The notes beneath the pieces were generated by a model. That model did no database searches, was not told where the DNA came from, and worked only from the letters and a program-made list of their open reading frames with translations. The translations under genes and the position numbers were made by a program. DNA of 11,008 nt from Lachnospiraceae bacterium (GTDB lineage Bacteria; Bacillota; Clostridia; Lachnospirales; Lachnospiraceae). The stretch is from the NCBI GenBank assembly GCA_016282215.1, contig JAEEKC010000037.1, forward strand, positions 1 to 11,008. The letters run 5' to 3'. This document shows positions 1 to 7,218 of the stretch, one piece after another (positions within the stretch are counted from its first letter, which is position 1; each line of letters starts with the position of its first letter).

Positions 1-19
1 CAAAAAGCCGGAGGAGATA

Positions 20-1210
20 TTGTCAGTGGAAAGAAAGAACAGAAACAGAAAAATAAAGCAGGAGAATTTTTTTGATTACACGCTGCTCTTTGTTGTGTTG
101 TTTTTGCTGTTGTTCGGACTGATCGTTCTGTATTCGGTCAGCTCCTATGAAGCAAATATCAAATTCGGAGACGGCGCATATTATCTGAAAAACCAGATGA
201 AGGCAACGGCGCTCGGGCTTGGCGTATTTGCGTTTGCAATCCTGGTTGATTATCATCTGTGGCAGAAGGTGTCCATCATAGCGTATATCTTCTCGCTTTT
301 TATGGTGCTTCTGATCGTAACGCCGCTTGGCAGGACATATAACGGCGCGAGACGCTGGCTCGATCTCGGCGGCATTTCACTGCAGCCTGTGGAGATCGTC
401 AAGGTGGCGCTGATCATGGTCCTTGCCGCTTTTATTTCAGCTATCGGGACAAAGATCAAAGACAACAAAGCGATCCTGTGGGCGGGCATTATTCTTGCGA
501 TTCCTACGGCAATGATCTTTTTCATCACAAGAAATGCCAGTTCTGCCATTATCCTTGTCGGTATCGCTACGGTGATGTTTTTTATGGCCGATCCAAAGTA
601 TCTTCGTTATGGAGTTCTTGCGATCATTGTGGCGATCGGTTTGGTATTTTATGTTTTCCTGTCCTTGCATAAGGCCCAGTCAGCCGAGGGGACCGGTGAC
701 TTTCGTAAAAACCGTGTCGTTGCCTGGCTGCATCCGGATGATTATGCGTCGGATACGAGTTTTCAGACACTGCAGGGAATGTATGCCATCGGATCCGGCG
801 GTGTTTTCGGAAAAGGACTCGGAGAGAGCGTGCAGAAAATGAAACTGCCGGAAGCGCAGAATGATATGGTATTCTGCATCATCTGCGAAGAGCTGGGTGT
901 GTTCGGCGGTCTGTGCGTGATTGCGCTTTTCCTGCTGCTGATCTACCGGTGTATGGTCATAGCGAGCAATGCGCCGGATACCTTTGGGGCCTTGCTGGTC
1001 TCCGGGGTCATGGGGCATTTTGCCCTGCAGGTCATGATGAATATCGCCGTGGTAACAAACAGTATGCCGAATACGGGCGTGACGCTGCCATTCATCAGTT
1101 ACGGCGGAACGAGTGTGCTGTTCCTTTTGGCTGAGGTCGGCATCGTTCTGAACGTTTCAAAGAATATCAAGACAAAAGAGGCTGTCGTATATGAAAGCAG
1201 GAGGGCTTAG
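20..1210 (+). CDS. ftsW: FtsW, septal peptidoglycan glycosyltransferase (SEDS family)
   Basis: A polytopic membrane protein of 396 residues, normal for FtsW/RodA/SpoVE. SEDS proteins polymerise lipid II into glycan strands and work with a class B PBP; FtsW does this at the septum. Seen: a basic N-terminus (residues 4-13), a first membrane helix near 20-40 and many further hydrophobic segments. The extracellular-loop motif is L-P-E-A-Q-N-D at 276-282, and D282 aligns with the catalytic Asp of the family. The signature P-N-T-G-V-T-L-P-F-I-S-Y-G-G-T-S lies at 350-365. The usual Q-P-S-E loop reads Q-P-V-E (122-125). I chose the TTG at 20 because GGAGGAG lies just upstream (10-16); GTG at 26 would have better spacing and is a real alternative. 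No in-frame stop separates position 1 from the start. RodA or SpoVE are possible by family, but the ftsQ-ftsZ context favours FtsW. The 3' end overlaps ftsQ by 20 bases. Confidence 0.93.
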   Translation: MSVERKNRNRKIKQENFFDYTLLFVVLFLLLFGLIVLYSVSSYEANIKFGDGAYYLKNQMKATALGLGVFAFAILVDYHLWQKVSIIAYIFSLFMVLLIVTPLGRTYNGARRWLDLGGISLQPVEIVKVALIMVLAAFISAIGTKIKDNKAILWAGIILAIPTAMIFFITRNASSAIILVGIATVMFFMADPKYLRYGVLAIIVAIGLVFYVFLSLHKAQSAEGTGDFRKNRVVAWLHPDDYASDTSFQTLQGMYAIGSGGVFGKGLGESVQKMKLPEAQNDMVFCIICEELGVFGGLCVIALFLLLIYRCMVIASNAPDTFGALLVSGVMGHFALQVMMNIAVVTNSMPNTGVTLPFISYGGTSVLFLLAEVGIVLNVSKNIKTKEAVVYESRRA

Positions 1211-2501
1211 CCGCATCAAGTTCATCCTGATCATTGCAGCGCTCCTGCTTATCATTTTGGCAGGGGCTTTTTGGTATGTCACGACGGAATATAAAGTAAC
1301 GGAAATGGCAGTCGAAGGAAATATCCATTATACCAGTCAGGAAGTAGCGGATATGGTGCTTCCGGGTGGGATCAGGAATAATTCCCTCTATCTGAAACTG
1401 TGGTACCGTAACAGGCAGATGCCGGACATCCCTTTTGTAGAGACTATGGATGTGGAGATCTTAAGCCATCACAAGATCCAGGTGACGGTCTATGAAAAAG
1501 CGCTGGCCGGCTGTTTTGAATACCTTGGCAAATATATGTATTTTGACAAGGACGGCATCGTTGTCGAATCATCATCGAAGCTGACGGAAGGGGTGCCGCA
1601 GATCAAGGGACTGTCTTTTGATCATGTGGTTCTCTTTGAACAGCTGCCGGTGGATAATGAAGACATATTCTCGGAAATCCTGAAGGTGACACAGCTTCTT
1701 GACAAATACGAACTGAAAGCAGACCAGATCTATTTTTCGACCATCGGCGAAGTGACACTGTATTTTGACCAGGTTCGCGTGACCATGGGCGGCGAAGATT
1801 ATATCGATGAAAAGGTCATGGAGCTGATCGAGATCCTGCCGAATCTCGGAGGCATGAGCGGTATCTTGCATATGGAAAGCTATACGCCGGAGACTACGAA
1901 GGTAACATTTGTCCCGGATGATATCAATGCGGTGGCAAAAAAAGCCGCCGAGGAAGCCGCGGCGCAGGAAGGCGCCATAGGAGAGGGCGATGATGAAGGA
2001 TCCACGGACCCTGCAGATTCAAATGCAGACAATGACACCGCAGCAGGTTCGTCAGGTTCTCAGGATTCCGGTGCAGGCGGCGAGAGTCCGGCTCCTTCCG
2101 ACTCTGCAGGATCGGGCGCGGGTACAAACAGTGAGAGTTCGTCCGGAGCTTCGAATACGGCAACCACGAGTACGTCAAACACAGAAACGACGACGGAAAA
2201 TTCATCTAAGAAAAATTCGAATACAGCAGCCGGTAACGATACAAGCGGGACAAACGCGAGCGCGGGCGGTGAGGGTACAGCTGCAGGTTCCGGGAACGCA
2301 GGGGGAACGAACGCAAGTACAACTGCAGATCAAGCGGGAACAGGTGATTCGAATACCACGAATACCGGTAATGCGACAAATACGGCAGCGTCCGATACCG
2401 GCGCAGCAACGGGAGGCGCAGGGAGCGCTCAGACAGATACCGGCAATGCTTCCGCAACCGTAAATGATGACGGAATCATTGAGATCAGCGTCATTGACTG
2501 A
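1191..2501 (+). CDS. ftsQ: FtsQ/DivIB cell division protein with long low-complexity tail
   Basis: A single-pass membrane scaffold of the divisome. In the family, FtsQ/DivIB joins FtsL and FtsB/DivIC to regulate FtsW and its PBP partner. Seen: a short basic cytoplasmic start, one membrane helix (about residues 9-30), a POTRA-like domain (about 34-103, beginning with K-V-T-E-M-A-V-E-G-N) and a DivIB-type beta domain to about 243. After an Ala/Glu-rich helix-like stretch (247-260), residues 261-426 are almost only Gly, Ser, Thr, Asn, Ala, Asp and Glu. The protein then ends in a short acidic-hydrophobic segment, D-D-G-I-I-E-I-S-V-I-D. At 436 residues it is longer than a typical DivIB because of this tail, which should lie outside the membrane. 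The ATG lies inside the end of ftsW (20-base overlap), with AGAGG (1177-1181) as the likely ribosome site, so the two are probably translationally coupled. Family assignment is good from topology, domain order and position; the tail's role is unknown. Confidence 0.88.
   Translation: MKAGGLSRIKFILIIAALLLIILAGAFWYVTTEYKVTEMAVEGNIHYTSQEVADMVLPGGIRNNSLYLKLWYRNRQMPDIPFVETMDVEILSHHKIQVTVYEKALAGCFEYLGKYMYFDKDGIVVESSSKLTEGVPQIKGLSFDHVVLFEQLPVDNEDIFSEILKVTQLLDKYELKADQIYFSTIGEVTLYFDQVRVTMGGEDYIDEKVMELIEILPNLGGMSGILHMESYTPETTKVTFVPDDINAVAKKAAEEAAAQEGAIGEGDDEGSTDPADSNADNDTAAGSSGSQDSGAGGESPAPSDSAGSGAGTNSESSSGASNTATTSTSNTETTTENSSKKNSNTAAGNDTSGTNASAGGEGTAAGSGNAGGTNASTTADQAGTGDSNTTNTGNATNTAASDTGAATGGAGSAQTDTGNASATVNDDGIIEISVID
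1971..2468 (+). repeat. Low-complexity Gly/Ser/Thr/Asn/Ala tail of FtsQ
   Basis: Residues 261-426 of FtsQ are built from irregular, degenerate units. At the DNA level short words recur, such as GCAGGTTC, TCGAATAC and GATACCGGC, without a fixed period. Stops are rare, so other frames on both strands also stay open here. Those frames (for example 1990-2463 on +, and 1924-2205 and 2202-2534 on -) encode Arg/Gln-, Arg/Leu- or Cys/Ile-rich products and are best read as side effects of the repeats. Confidence 0.8.
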
Positions 2502-2590
2502 TCCGGCAAGCAGCAGTTTGACCGTGATAGTCAAAAACGCCTGATCTCTGCCTGCATATTACGAAAATATGAAATTATAGAAAAAATAGG

Positions 2591-2619
2591 TTGATTATTT
2601 GAAAAAATAATCGTATTAT
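2591..2619 (+). promoter_or_regulatory. Sigma-A-type promoter candidate for ftsZ
   Basis: A -35 box TTGATT (2591-2596) and a -10 box TATTAT (2614-2619) are separated by exactly 17 bases in an A/T-rich stretch. The start of transcription would fall near 2626, giving a leader of about 40 bases that contains the ftsZ ribosome site. This is the best promoter match in the window and suggests ftsZ is transcribed independently of ftsW-ftsQ as well as by read-through. Confidence 0.6.
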
Positions 2620-2652
2620 GAGATGTGTGGGTTTAAAAAAGAGTGGGTTCAT

Positions 2653-2658
2653 AGGAGG
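2653..2658 (+). promoter_or_regulatory. Ribosome binding site fixing the TTG start of ftsZ
   Basis: AGGAGG lies eight bases before the TTG at 2667. The next in-frame Met codon is at residue 31, inside the nucleotide-binding fold, so the strong site and the usual FtsZ N-terminus (M-L-E-I-K) decide in favour of the TTG. Confidence 0.85.
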
Positions 2659-2666
2659 ATACGGTC

Positions 2667-3914
2667 TTGCTTGAGATAAAATCAAATAATTCCGATCTGG
2701 CCGCGCGGATCATCGTTGTCGGTGTCGGCGGAGCAGGAAATAACGCAGTAAATCGTATGATCGATGAGCAGGTAATGGGCGTTGAGTTTGTGGGAGTCAA
2801 TACTGACTCGCAGGCATTGCAGCTCTGTAAGGCGCCGAAACATCTGCAGATCGGAGAAAAGCTTACCAAGGGACTCGGCGCGGGCGCAAGACCCGAAGTT
2901 GGCGAAAAAGCTGCTGAGGAGAGTATGGAAGAGATCTCAGCAATGCTCAAAGGTGCGGATATGGTATTTGTCACCTGCGGCATGGGTGGCGGAACCGGAA
3001 CCGGTGCTGCACCGATCATTGCAAAGCTTGCAAAGGACGCCGGCATTTTGACTGTCGGAGTCGTTACCAAACCGTTTAAGTTCGAAGCGAGAACCCGTAT
3101 GAACAATGCAATGAAGGGCATTGAGAATCTGCGGGCGAATGTGGATTCACTGATCGTGATCCCGAATGATAAATTGCTCGATATCGTTGACAGGCGCACG
3201 CCGCTGCCTGACGCACTCAAGAAAGCAGATGAGGTTCTGCAGCAGTGTGTACAGGGTATCACGGACCTGATCAATACGCCGTCCGATATCAACCTTGATT
3301 TTGCTGATGTTCAGACAGCCATGCGTGACCACGGCGTTGCTCATGTGGGTATCGGTACCGGTACCGGCGATGAGAAGGCTATGGATGCTGTTAAGATGGC
3401 AGTTGATTCGCCGCTTCTTGAGACCACCATTTCCGGTGCTACGGATATCATCCTTTGCATCACCGGTGAGATCTCACTCATGGATACCTATGACGCGGCA
3501 ACCTATATCCAGGATCTTGTTGGCGAGGATATCTCAGTCTTCTACGGTATGAAGTACGACGAAGAGATGAAGGATATGTGTGTCATCAGCGTTGTAGCGA
3601 CCGGTATTGACGAGTCCAAGAAAGACATCGGAAGAAGCGTATCCGACAGGATCAAGGCAGGAAAAATGACACTGAATCCTGCAGCCGCTGCGCCCGCACC
3701 GAAGCCTATCAGTCCTTCCGTGATCGGTCAGACTTCCCAGCTTCCCAAGGTAAGTTCCAAGAGCGGGAATGTGGGAACGGGAGCGATCCCTGCGGCAGCG
3801 ATCCGCAACATTCCGAGCGGACAGAGCGCAGCTCCGAAGCGCGAGTTTAAGGGCAGCGTGGATTCAGGTTCTCTCAAGATCCCTGATTTTCTGCAGAGAT
3901 CGGGTAAGGATTGA
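2667..3914 (+). CDS. ftsZ: FtsZ, tubulin-like cell division GTPase
   Basis: FtsZ polymerises with GTP into the Z ring on the inner face of the membrane and organises septal wall synthesis. Seen: an N-terminal Rossmann-like start with G-V-G-G-A-G-N-N (19-26); the tubulin/FtsZ signature G-G-G-T-G-T-G at 107-113; the T7 synergy loop N-L-D-F-A-D at 209-214, whose acidic residues complete the GTPase site of the next subunit; a C-terminal domain to about 335; a variable Ala/Pro/Ser/Gly linker (about 338-402); and the conserved tail peptide L-K-I-P-D-F-L at 403-409, which docks membrane anchors such as SepF or FtsA in the family. The length, 415, is normal. It has its own promoter candidate and a strong terminator behind it. 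No ftsA is present next to it, so anchoring probably depends on SepF encoded elsewhere; that last point is inference. Confidence 0.99.
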   Translation: MLEIKSNNSDLAARIIVVGVGGAGNNAVNRMIDEQVMGVEFVGVNTDSQALQLCKAPKHLQIGEKLTKGLGAGARPEVGEKAAEESMEEISAMLKGADMVFVTCGMGGGTGTGAAPIIAKLAKDAGILTVGVVTKPFKFEARTRMNNAMKGIENLRANVDSLIVIPNDKLLDIVDRRTPLPDALKKADEVLQQCVQGITDLINTPSDINLDFADVQTAMRDHGVAHVGIGTGTGDEKAMDAVKMAVDSPLLETTISGATDIILCITGEISLMDTYDAATYIQDLVGEDISVFYGMKYDEEMKDMCVISVVATGIDESKKDIGRSVSDRIKAGKMTLNPAAAAPAPKPISPSVIGQTSQLPKVSSKSGNVGTGAIPAAAIRNIPSGQSAAPKREFKGSVDSGSLKIPDFLQRSGKD

Positions 3915-3947
3915 GAGTATTTCGTGTAAAGAACGATATGAAAATAC

Positions 3948-3989
3948 AGACCGGATGAAAAGGCGTAAGCTTTTTCCTTCGGTCTTTTT
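3948..3989 (+). terminator. Intrinsic terminator after ftsZ
   Basis: Two 8-bp stem segments, AGACCGGA/TTCGGTCT and GAAAAGGC/GCTTTTTC, each contain one G-T pair. They are separated by a single T-C mismatch and capped by GTAA, and a run of five T follows at 3985-3989. It begins 34 bases after the ftsZ stop and ends 16 bases before the first start codon of the next gene. Confidence 0.85.
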
Positions 3990-4005
3990 CAGTATCAGTC
4001 AGTAA

Positions 4006-4815
4006 ATGGAGTTTATGAATTTGGATCAGAATCGTTATGGGATGAATGAACGCAATATGGATCGTGATGAAAAACCACTGGTTTCTGTTGTGATGCCGGT
4101 CTATAACGCGTCCCGTACTCTGGCGCAGGCCGTGGAGTCTGTCTTTGCGCAAAAGATTCCTGTGCAGCTGTACCTGATCGATGACGGTTCCTCTGATGAT
4201 CCGCAGAGCGTTCTTGGCGCCTATCTGGATCTGCCGAATTTCCATTTTTTGAAAAATGAGCGCAATATGGGCGTAGCCAAAACCCGCATGCGGGGCGTTG
4301 AGGAAGCCGGCACAAAGTATATTGCTTTTCTGGATGCGGACGACTGGTGGGCGGAAGGAAAATTAGAGGAGCAGCTTAAGCTGATGGAAGAAAGCGGAGC
4401 GATCCTTTCTTCGACAGGAAGAGAGCTGATGAAACCCGATGGGAGCAGTATGGGAAAGGTCATCAGGATCCCGGAAACGATCGATGAAAAGCTGATCCTT
4501 CGTTCCAATTACTTAAACTGTTCGGGTGTTATGGTGACACGCTCGGCCATGCTGGCTTTTCCCATGCAGCATGATGACAGTCATGAAGATTATATTTCCT
4601 GGATCAACATGATCAAGGCCTACGGTCCGGCTCTTGGGATTGACAAACCCTATCTGAAATACCGGATGAGCGATCAGTCAAAATCCGGCAGCAAGCTGCA
4701 TTCCGCAGCCATGAACTACAAGGTCTACAGATATTGCGGCTACGGACCTATAAGGTCGCTGATCCTGAATTTTTCTTATATGTGGAACGGCGTTCGCAAG
4801 TACTATTTCAAATAA
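4006..4815 (+). CDS. Family 2 glycosyltransferase, TuaG-like
   Basis: A GT-A fold glycosyltransferase of 269 residues that would transfer a sugar from a nucleotide donor to a surface-polymer intermediate on the cytoplasmic face. Seen: the opening strand L-V-S-V-V-M-P-V-Y-N (25-34); I-D-D-G-S-S-D (58-64), where the uracil-binding Asp is expected; the metal-binding D-A-D-D at 110-113 followed by W-W; and H-E-D-Y at 193-196, where the catalytic base is expected. The C-terminal Y-R-M-S-D-Q-S-K-S-G-S (219-229) resembles the S-x-S stretch of TuaG-type enzymes. There is no membrane domain, only aromatic and basic residues at the end. The start is uncertain: ATG codons at 4006, 4015, 4042 and 4057 all lack a well-spaced Shine-Dalgarno, and the conserved domain begins only near residue 24. 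It is 27 bases from the next gene, so the three polymer genes likely form one unit. Donor and acceptor cannot be read from the sequence. Confidence 0.85.
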   Translation: MEFMNLDQNRYGMNERNMDRDEKPLVSVVMPVYNASRTLAQAVESVFAQKIPVQLYLIDDGSSDDPQSVLGAYLDLPNFHFLKNERNMGVAKTRMRGVEEAGTKYIAFLDADDWWAEGKLEEQLKLMEESGAILSSTGRELMKPDGSSMGKVIRIPETIDEKLILRSNYLNCSGVMVTRSAMLAFPMQHDDSHEDYISWINMIKAYGPALGIDKPYLKYRMSDQSKSGSKLHSAAMNYKVYRYCGYGPIRSLILNFSYMWNGVRKYYFK

Positions 4816-4842
4816 TCAGCGCAAAACACAGGCGGATCGATC

Positions 4843-5988
4843 ATGCTACAGATAAAGTTCTTCTTTCGTCAGATGGCGAAGTTATTGATTCAAAATATCA
4901 TATTGCCGGTCGTGTATTTTTTCGCTTCGTCCAAAGACGCAGACGGTTCGCTGGTGGTATTTGCGGATGCGCATCATGACGGTCTCCCGGACAGCATGAC
5001 GGATCTGTATACGTATCTGAAAGAGAGGGAAGAAAACACCGGCGGGAGTGTGCACATCACCACATTTTTCCGGGATTTCGGAAAGCTTTCTTCCGGTGAG
5101 CAGTTAAAGACTTCCATCCGCTTTATGAAACTGTATGCCAAGGCCGGCTGCGTTGTCCTCTGCGATAACTTTCTGCCGGTTTCCGCCTGCAAAAAAAGAA
5201 AAGAAACGAAGGTCGTGCAGCTCTGGCACGGCCCCGGTGCCTATAAGAAATTCGGTTATGATACAAAGGATGATATCCCCTCGTTTTATAAAAGCAATGT
5301 CTTTGCCAATTATGATCTGGTCACGGTATCCGGTCAGCGGGCTGTGGCACCATTTACCAGTGCCATGAGACAGGAGGCCGGCGTGGTGCGCCCGATCGGA
5401 GTGTCCCGCATGGACAGGTGGTTTGATGAGGCGGCCCTGCTAAAGGACAGGGAGCTTTTTGTACAGATGTACCCCGAAGCGGCAGGGAAAAAGGTGCTGC
5501 TCTGGGTGCCGACCTTCCGCGGAAACGCCGGTGTGCCCTCGCTTGATGGACTGGACAGTGTCAAAAAGCTCGGCGAAGTCCTGGGAGATGAATGGTTCGT
5601 GATCATCAGCCTTCATCCGCACCTTTTGACTTATGCGGATTATGCTGCATATAAGCAGAAAATGACATCTTCACAGATCCTGCCATCGGCAGATCTGGTG
5701 GTGACGGATTATTCGTCGATCCTCTATGACGCAGTGATCTTAAAAAAGAAACTGCTGATCTTTGCGCCGGATATGGATTCGTTTTTTGCAAAGCGGGGCA
5801 GTTATATGAAGCCGGAAGAGATTCCTGCCATGATCGTGCAGCGTGATGAGGAACTGAAAAGTGCGGTCCTGGAAACCGATGCATCTTATGGCGCAAATGC
5901 GGCTGCGGCATTTTATGAATCCTGGCTTGCAGCCTGCGACGGGAAGGCAACGGAGCGGATTGCAGAGTATATATTGAGCAGGAACTGA
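4843..5988 (+). CDS. CDP-glycerol glycerophosphotransferase family protein, copy 1
   Basis: A TagB/TagF-type enzyme (Glyphos_transf family) of 381 residues. Family members move a phosphoglycerol, or related phosphoalditol, from a CDP-linked donor to a teichoic-acid-like acceptor at the inner membrane face. Seen: an amphipathic, hydrophobic N-terminus (about 5-28) likely for membrane association; Q-L-W-H-G at 126-130 with H129 at the first catalytic His position; G-V-S-R-M-D (186-191) in place of the common G-x-P-R-x-D; P-T-F-R-G-N (223-228); H-P at 258-259, the second catalytic His position; and T-D-Y-S-S (288-292), part of the CDP-glycerol site. The length matches the single catalytic domain of TagB, not the longer two-part TagF. 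The ATG at 4843 has only a weak ribosome site (AGGCGGA, 4830-4836); the Met at residue 11 is an alternative. Whether it primes or extends a chain, and with which alditol, is not decidable here. Confidence 0.88.
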   Translation: MLQIKFFFRQMAKLLIQNIILPVVYFFASSKDADGSLVVFADAHHDGLPDSMTDLYTYLKEREENTGGSVHITTFFRDFGKLSSGEQLKTSIRFMKLYAKAGCVVLCDNFLPVSACKKRKETKVVQLWHGPGAYKKFGYDTKDDIPSFYKSNVFANYDLVTVSGQRAVAPFTSAMRQEAGVVRPIGVSRMDRWFDEAALLKDRELFVQMYPEAAGKKVLLWVPTFRGNAGVPSLDGLDSVKKLGEVLGDEWFVIISLHPHLLTYADYAAYKQKMTSSQILPSADLVVTDYSSILYDAVILKKKLLIFAPDMDSFFAKRGSYMKPEEIPAMIVQRDEELKSAVLETDASYGANAAAAFYESWLAACDGKATERIAEYILSRN

Positions 5989-6029
5989 CAACAGAGAAAA
6001 AGTTAGCAGTAGCAAACAAAAGGAATTCT

Positions 6030-7166
6030 ATGAAGGAAGTCGGAAAAGCGTTTTTCTTGCATATTGTGATGCCTCTTGTATACCGGTTCTGGTGTCTGCG
6101 CCGGCGCGTGCAGGCCAAGGTGCTCTTTTTGGAGATCCGGTATGACGGGCTGTCTGAGAATCTGGAACTTCTGAAACAAAACTATGATGAAGCCGGTTAT
6201 TATATCACGGAACTTTTTTGCCTGCATACGGCCGAAGGCGGATTTGGGGGTTATATGAAACGCTGCCTGTCCATGGCGAAGGCCCTGGCGGACGCAAGGC
6301 TTGTGTATGTGGATGAAAGCTGCGACGTACTGGCCGGACTGCCCATCAGAAAGCAGACGGCGGTGATCCAGTGCTGGCATGCCTGCGGCGCATTCAAGCG
6401 TTTTGGCCATGGCCTGCCGGGCCGGATGAAGGGTGAGTATTACGGCCCTTACAAGCTCGTTACGGTATCCGGTAAAAAGGTCGTGCCCTGCTACGAAGAT
6501 GCGATGAATCAAAAGAGCGGGATCGTCAAAGCGCTCGGTATCAGCCGGACGGACGTTTTCTTTGACCGGGCATTTTTGCAAAAAGCAAAGGAAAATGCGC
6601 AGCGACTGGTGCCGCAGGCGGGGAATAAGAAAACCATCCTGTATGCGCCGACTTTCCGCGGAAATGTGGGAAGGGCTATGGCAGCGCCGATGCCGGATCT
6701 TACGCAGCTGAAAGAAAAGCTGGGGGATGACTGGATGCTCTTATACAGAGCGCATCCTGCTGTGGCAGGGAAACTGTCTGTCCCGAAGGGGATGGAGGAT
6801 TTTTGCGTGGATGTATCGAAGATGGGGACGACGACGGAGTGGATGGTCTTCTCGGACGTCTGCGTAACGGATTATTCGTCGCTGATCCATGAATATTCCC
6901 TGCTGGATAAACCGATCATTTTCTATGTGCCGGACCGTGACCGCTATGCGGAGGAGAGAGGCTTTTACCATACCATCGAGGATCTGGATGTGGGACCGGT
7001 CTGCTTAGATACGCAGCAGCTGGCGGAGGCTGTCCTTGCCGTTGCAGGCGGGGAAACAGTGCCCGGCAAGATCAAAGACAGGCTTGCGGGATTTCGCGCT
7101 CAGTTCATGGACGGATGCGATGGATACGCGACGCAGCGGATCATGGAAGCAGCGGAGAAACTTTGA
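6030..7166 (+). CDS. CDP-glycerol glycerophosphotransferase family protein, copy 2
   Basis: A second single-domain member of the TagB/TagF family (378 residues), 41 bases after copy 1 and preceded by AGGA at good spacing. Seen: a hydrophobic N-terminus (about 7-20) ending in basic residues; Q-C-W-H-A-C-G at 114-120 with H117 at the first catalytic position (copy 1 has W-H-G-P-G); G-I-S-R-T-D (170-175); A-P-T-F-R-G-N (206-212); A-H-P at 241-243 with the second His; T-D-Y-S-S at 280-284; and P-I-I-F-Y-V-P-D (295-302) near the end of the family core. The two copies share every key motif but differ clearly in the stretches between, which points to an old duplication or separate acquisition and probably different roles, such as priming and chain growth. 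Catalysis is likely intact in both. The substrate is inferred from the family only; ribitol or other alditol phosphates are possible. Confidence 0.88.
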   Translation: MKEVGKAFFLHIVMPLVYRFWCLRRRVQAKVLFLEIRYDGLSENLELLKQNYDEAGYYITELFCLHTAEGGFGGYMKRCLSMAKALADARLVYVDESCDVLAGLPIRKQTAVIQCWHACGAFKRFGHGLPGRMKGEYYGPYKLVTVSGKKVVPCYEDAMNQKSGIVKALGISRTDVFFDRAFLQKAKENAQRLVPQAGNKKTILYAPTFRGNVGRAMAAPMPDLTQLKEKLGDDWMLLYRAHPAVAGKLSVPKGMEDFCVDVSKMGTTTEWMVFSDVCVTDYSSLIHEYSLLDKPIIFYVPDRDRYAEERGFYHTIEDLDVGPVCLDTQQLAEAVLAVAGGETVPGKIKDRLAGFRAQFMDGCDGYATQRIMEAAEKL

Positions 7167-7174
7167 AAAAATAC

Positions 7175-7203
7175 TTGTATATTTTGATGAGTTGATATAT
7201 AGT
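7175..7203 (+). promoter_or_regulatory. Distal promoter candidate for rho
   Basis: TTGTAT (7175-7180) lies 17 bases from TATAGT (7198-7203). The -10 box is good (5 of 6 consensus bases) and the -35 box poor (3 of 6). It lies just after the end of the preceding gene and would give a leader of about 160 bases. An 8-base direct repeat, TACTTGTA, occurs at 7172 and again at 7204. Confidence 0.35.
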
Positions 7204-7218
7204 TACTTGTAAAGAAAA

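Noticed and set aside
1990..2463. A 157-residue open frame in another + frame inside ftsQ, plus antisense frames at 1924-2205 and 2202-2534
   Set aside because: They lie wholly or largely over the low-complexity tail, have extreme Arg/Gln, Arg/Leu or Cys/Ile composition and show no domain. Open frames are expected where repeats lack stop words.
2517..2535. A 6-bp hairpin TTTGAC/GTCAAA after ftsQ as a terminator
   Set aside because: The stem is short and is followed by A and C, not T; it would not act as an intrinsic terminator.
2633..3292. A 219-residue antisense frame opposite ftsZ
   Set aside because: It mirrors the strongly biased codons of ftsZ, has Ser/Pro/Ala/Ile-rich composition and no recognisable motif or clear ribosome site.
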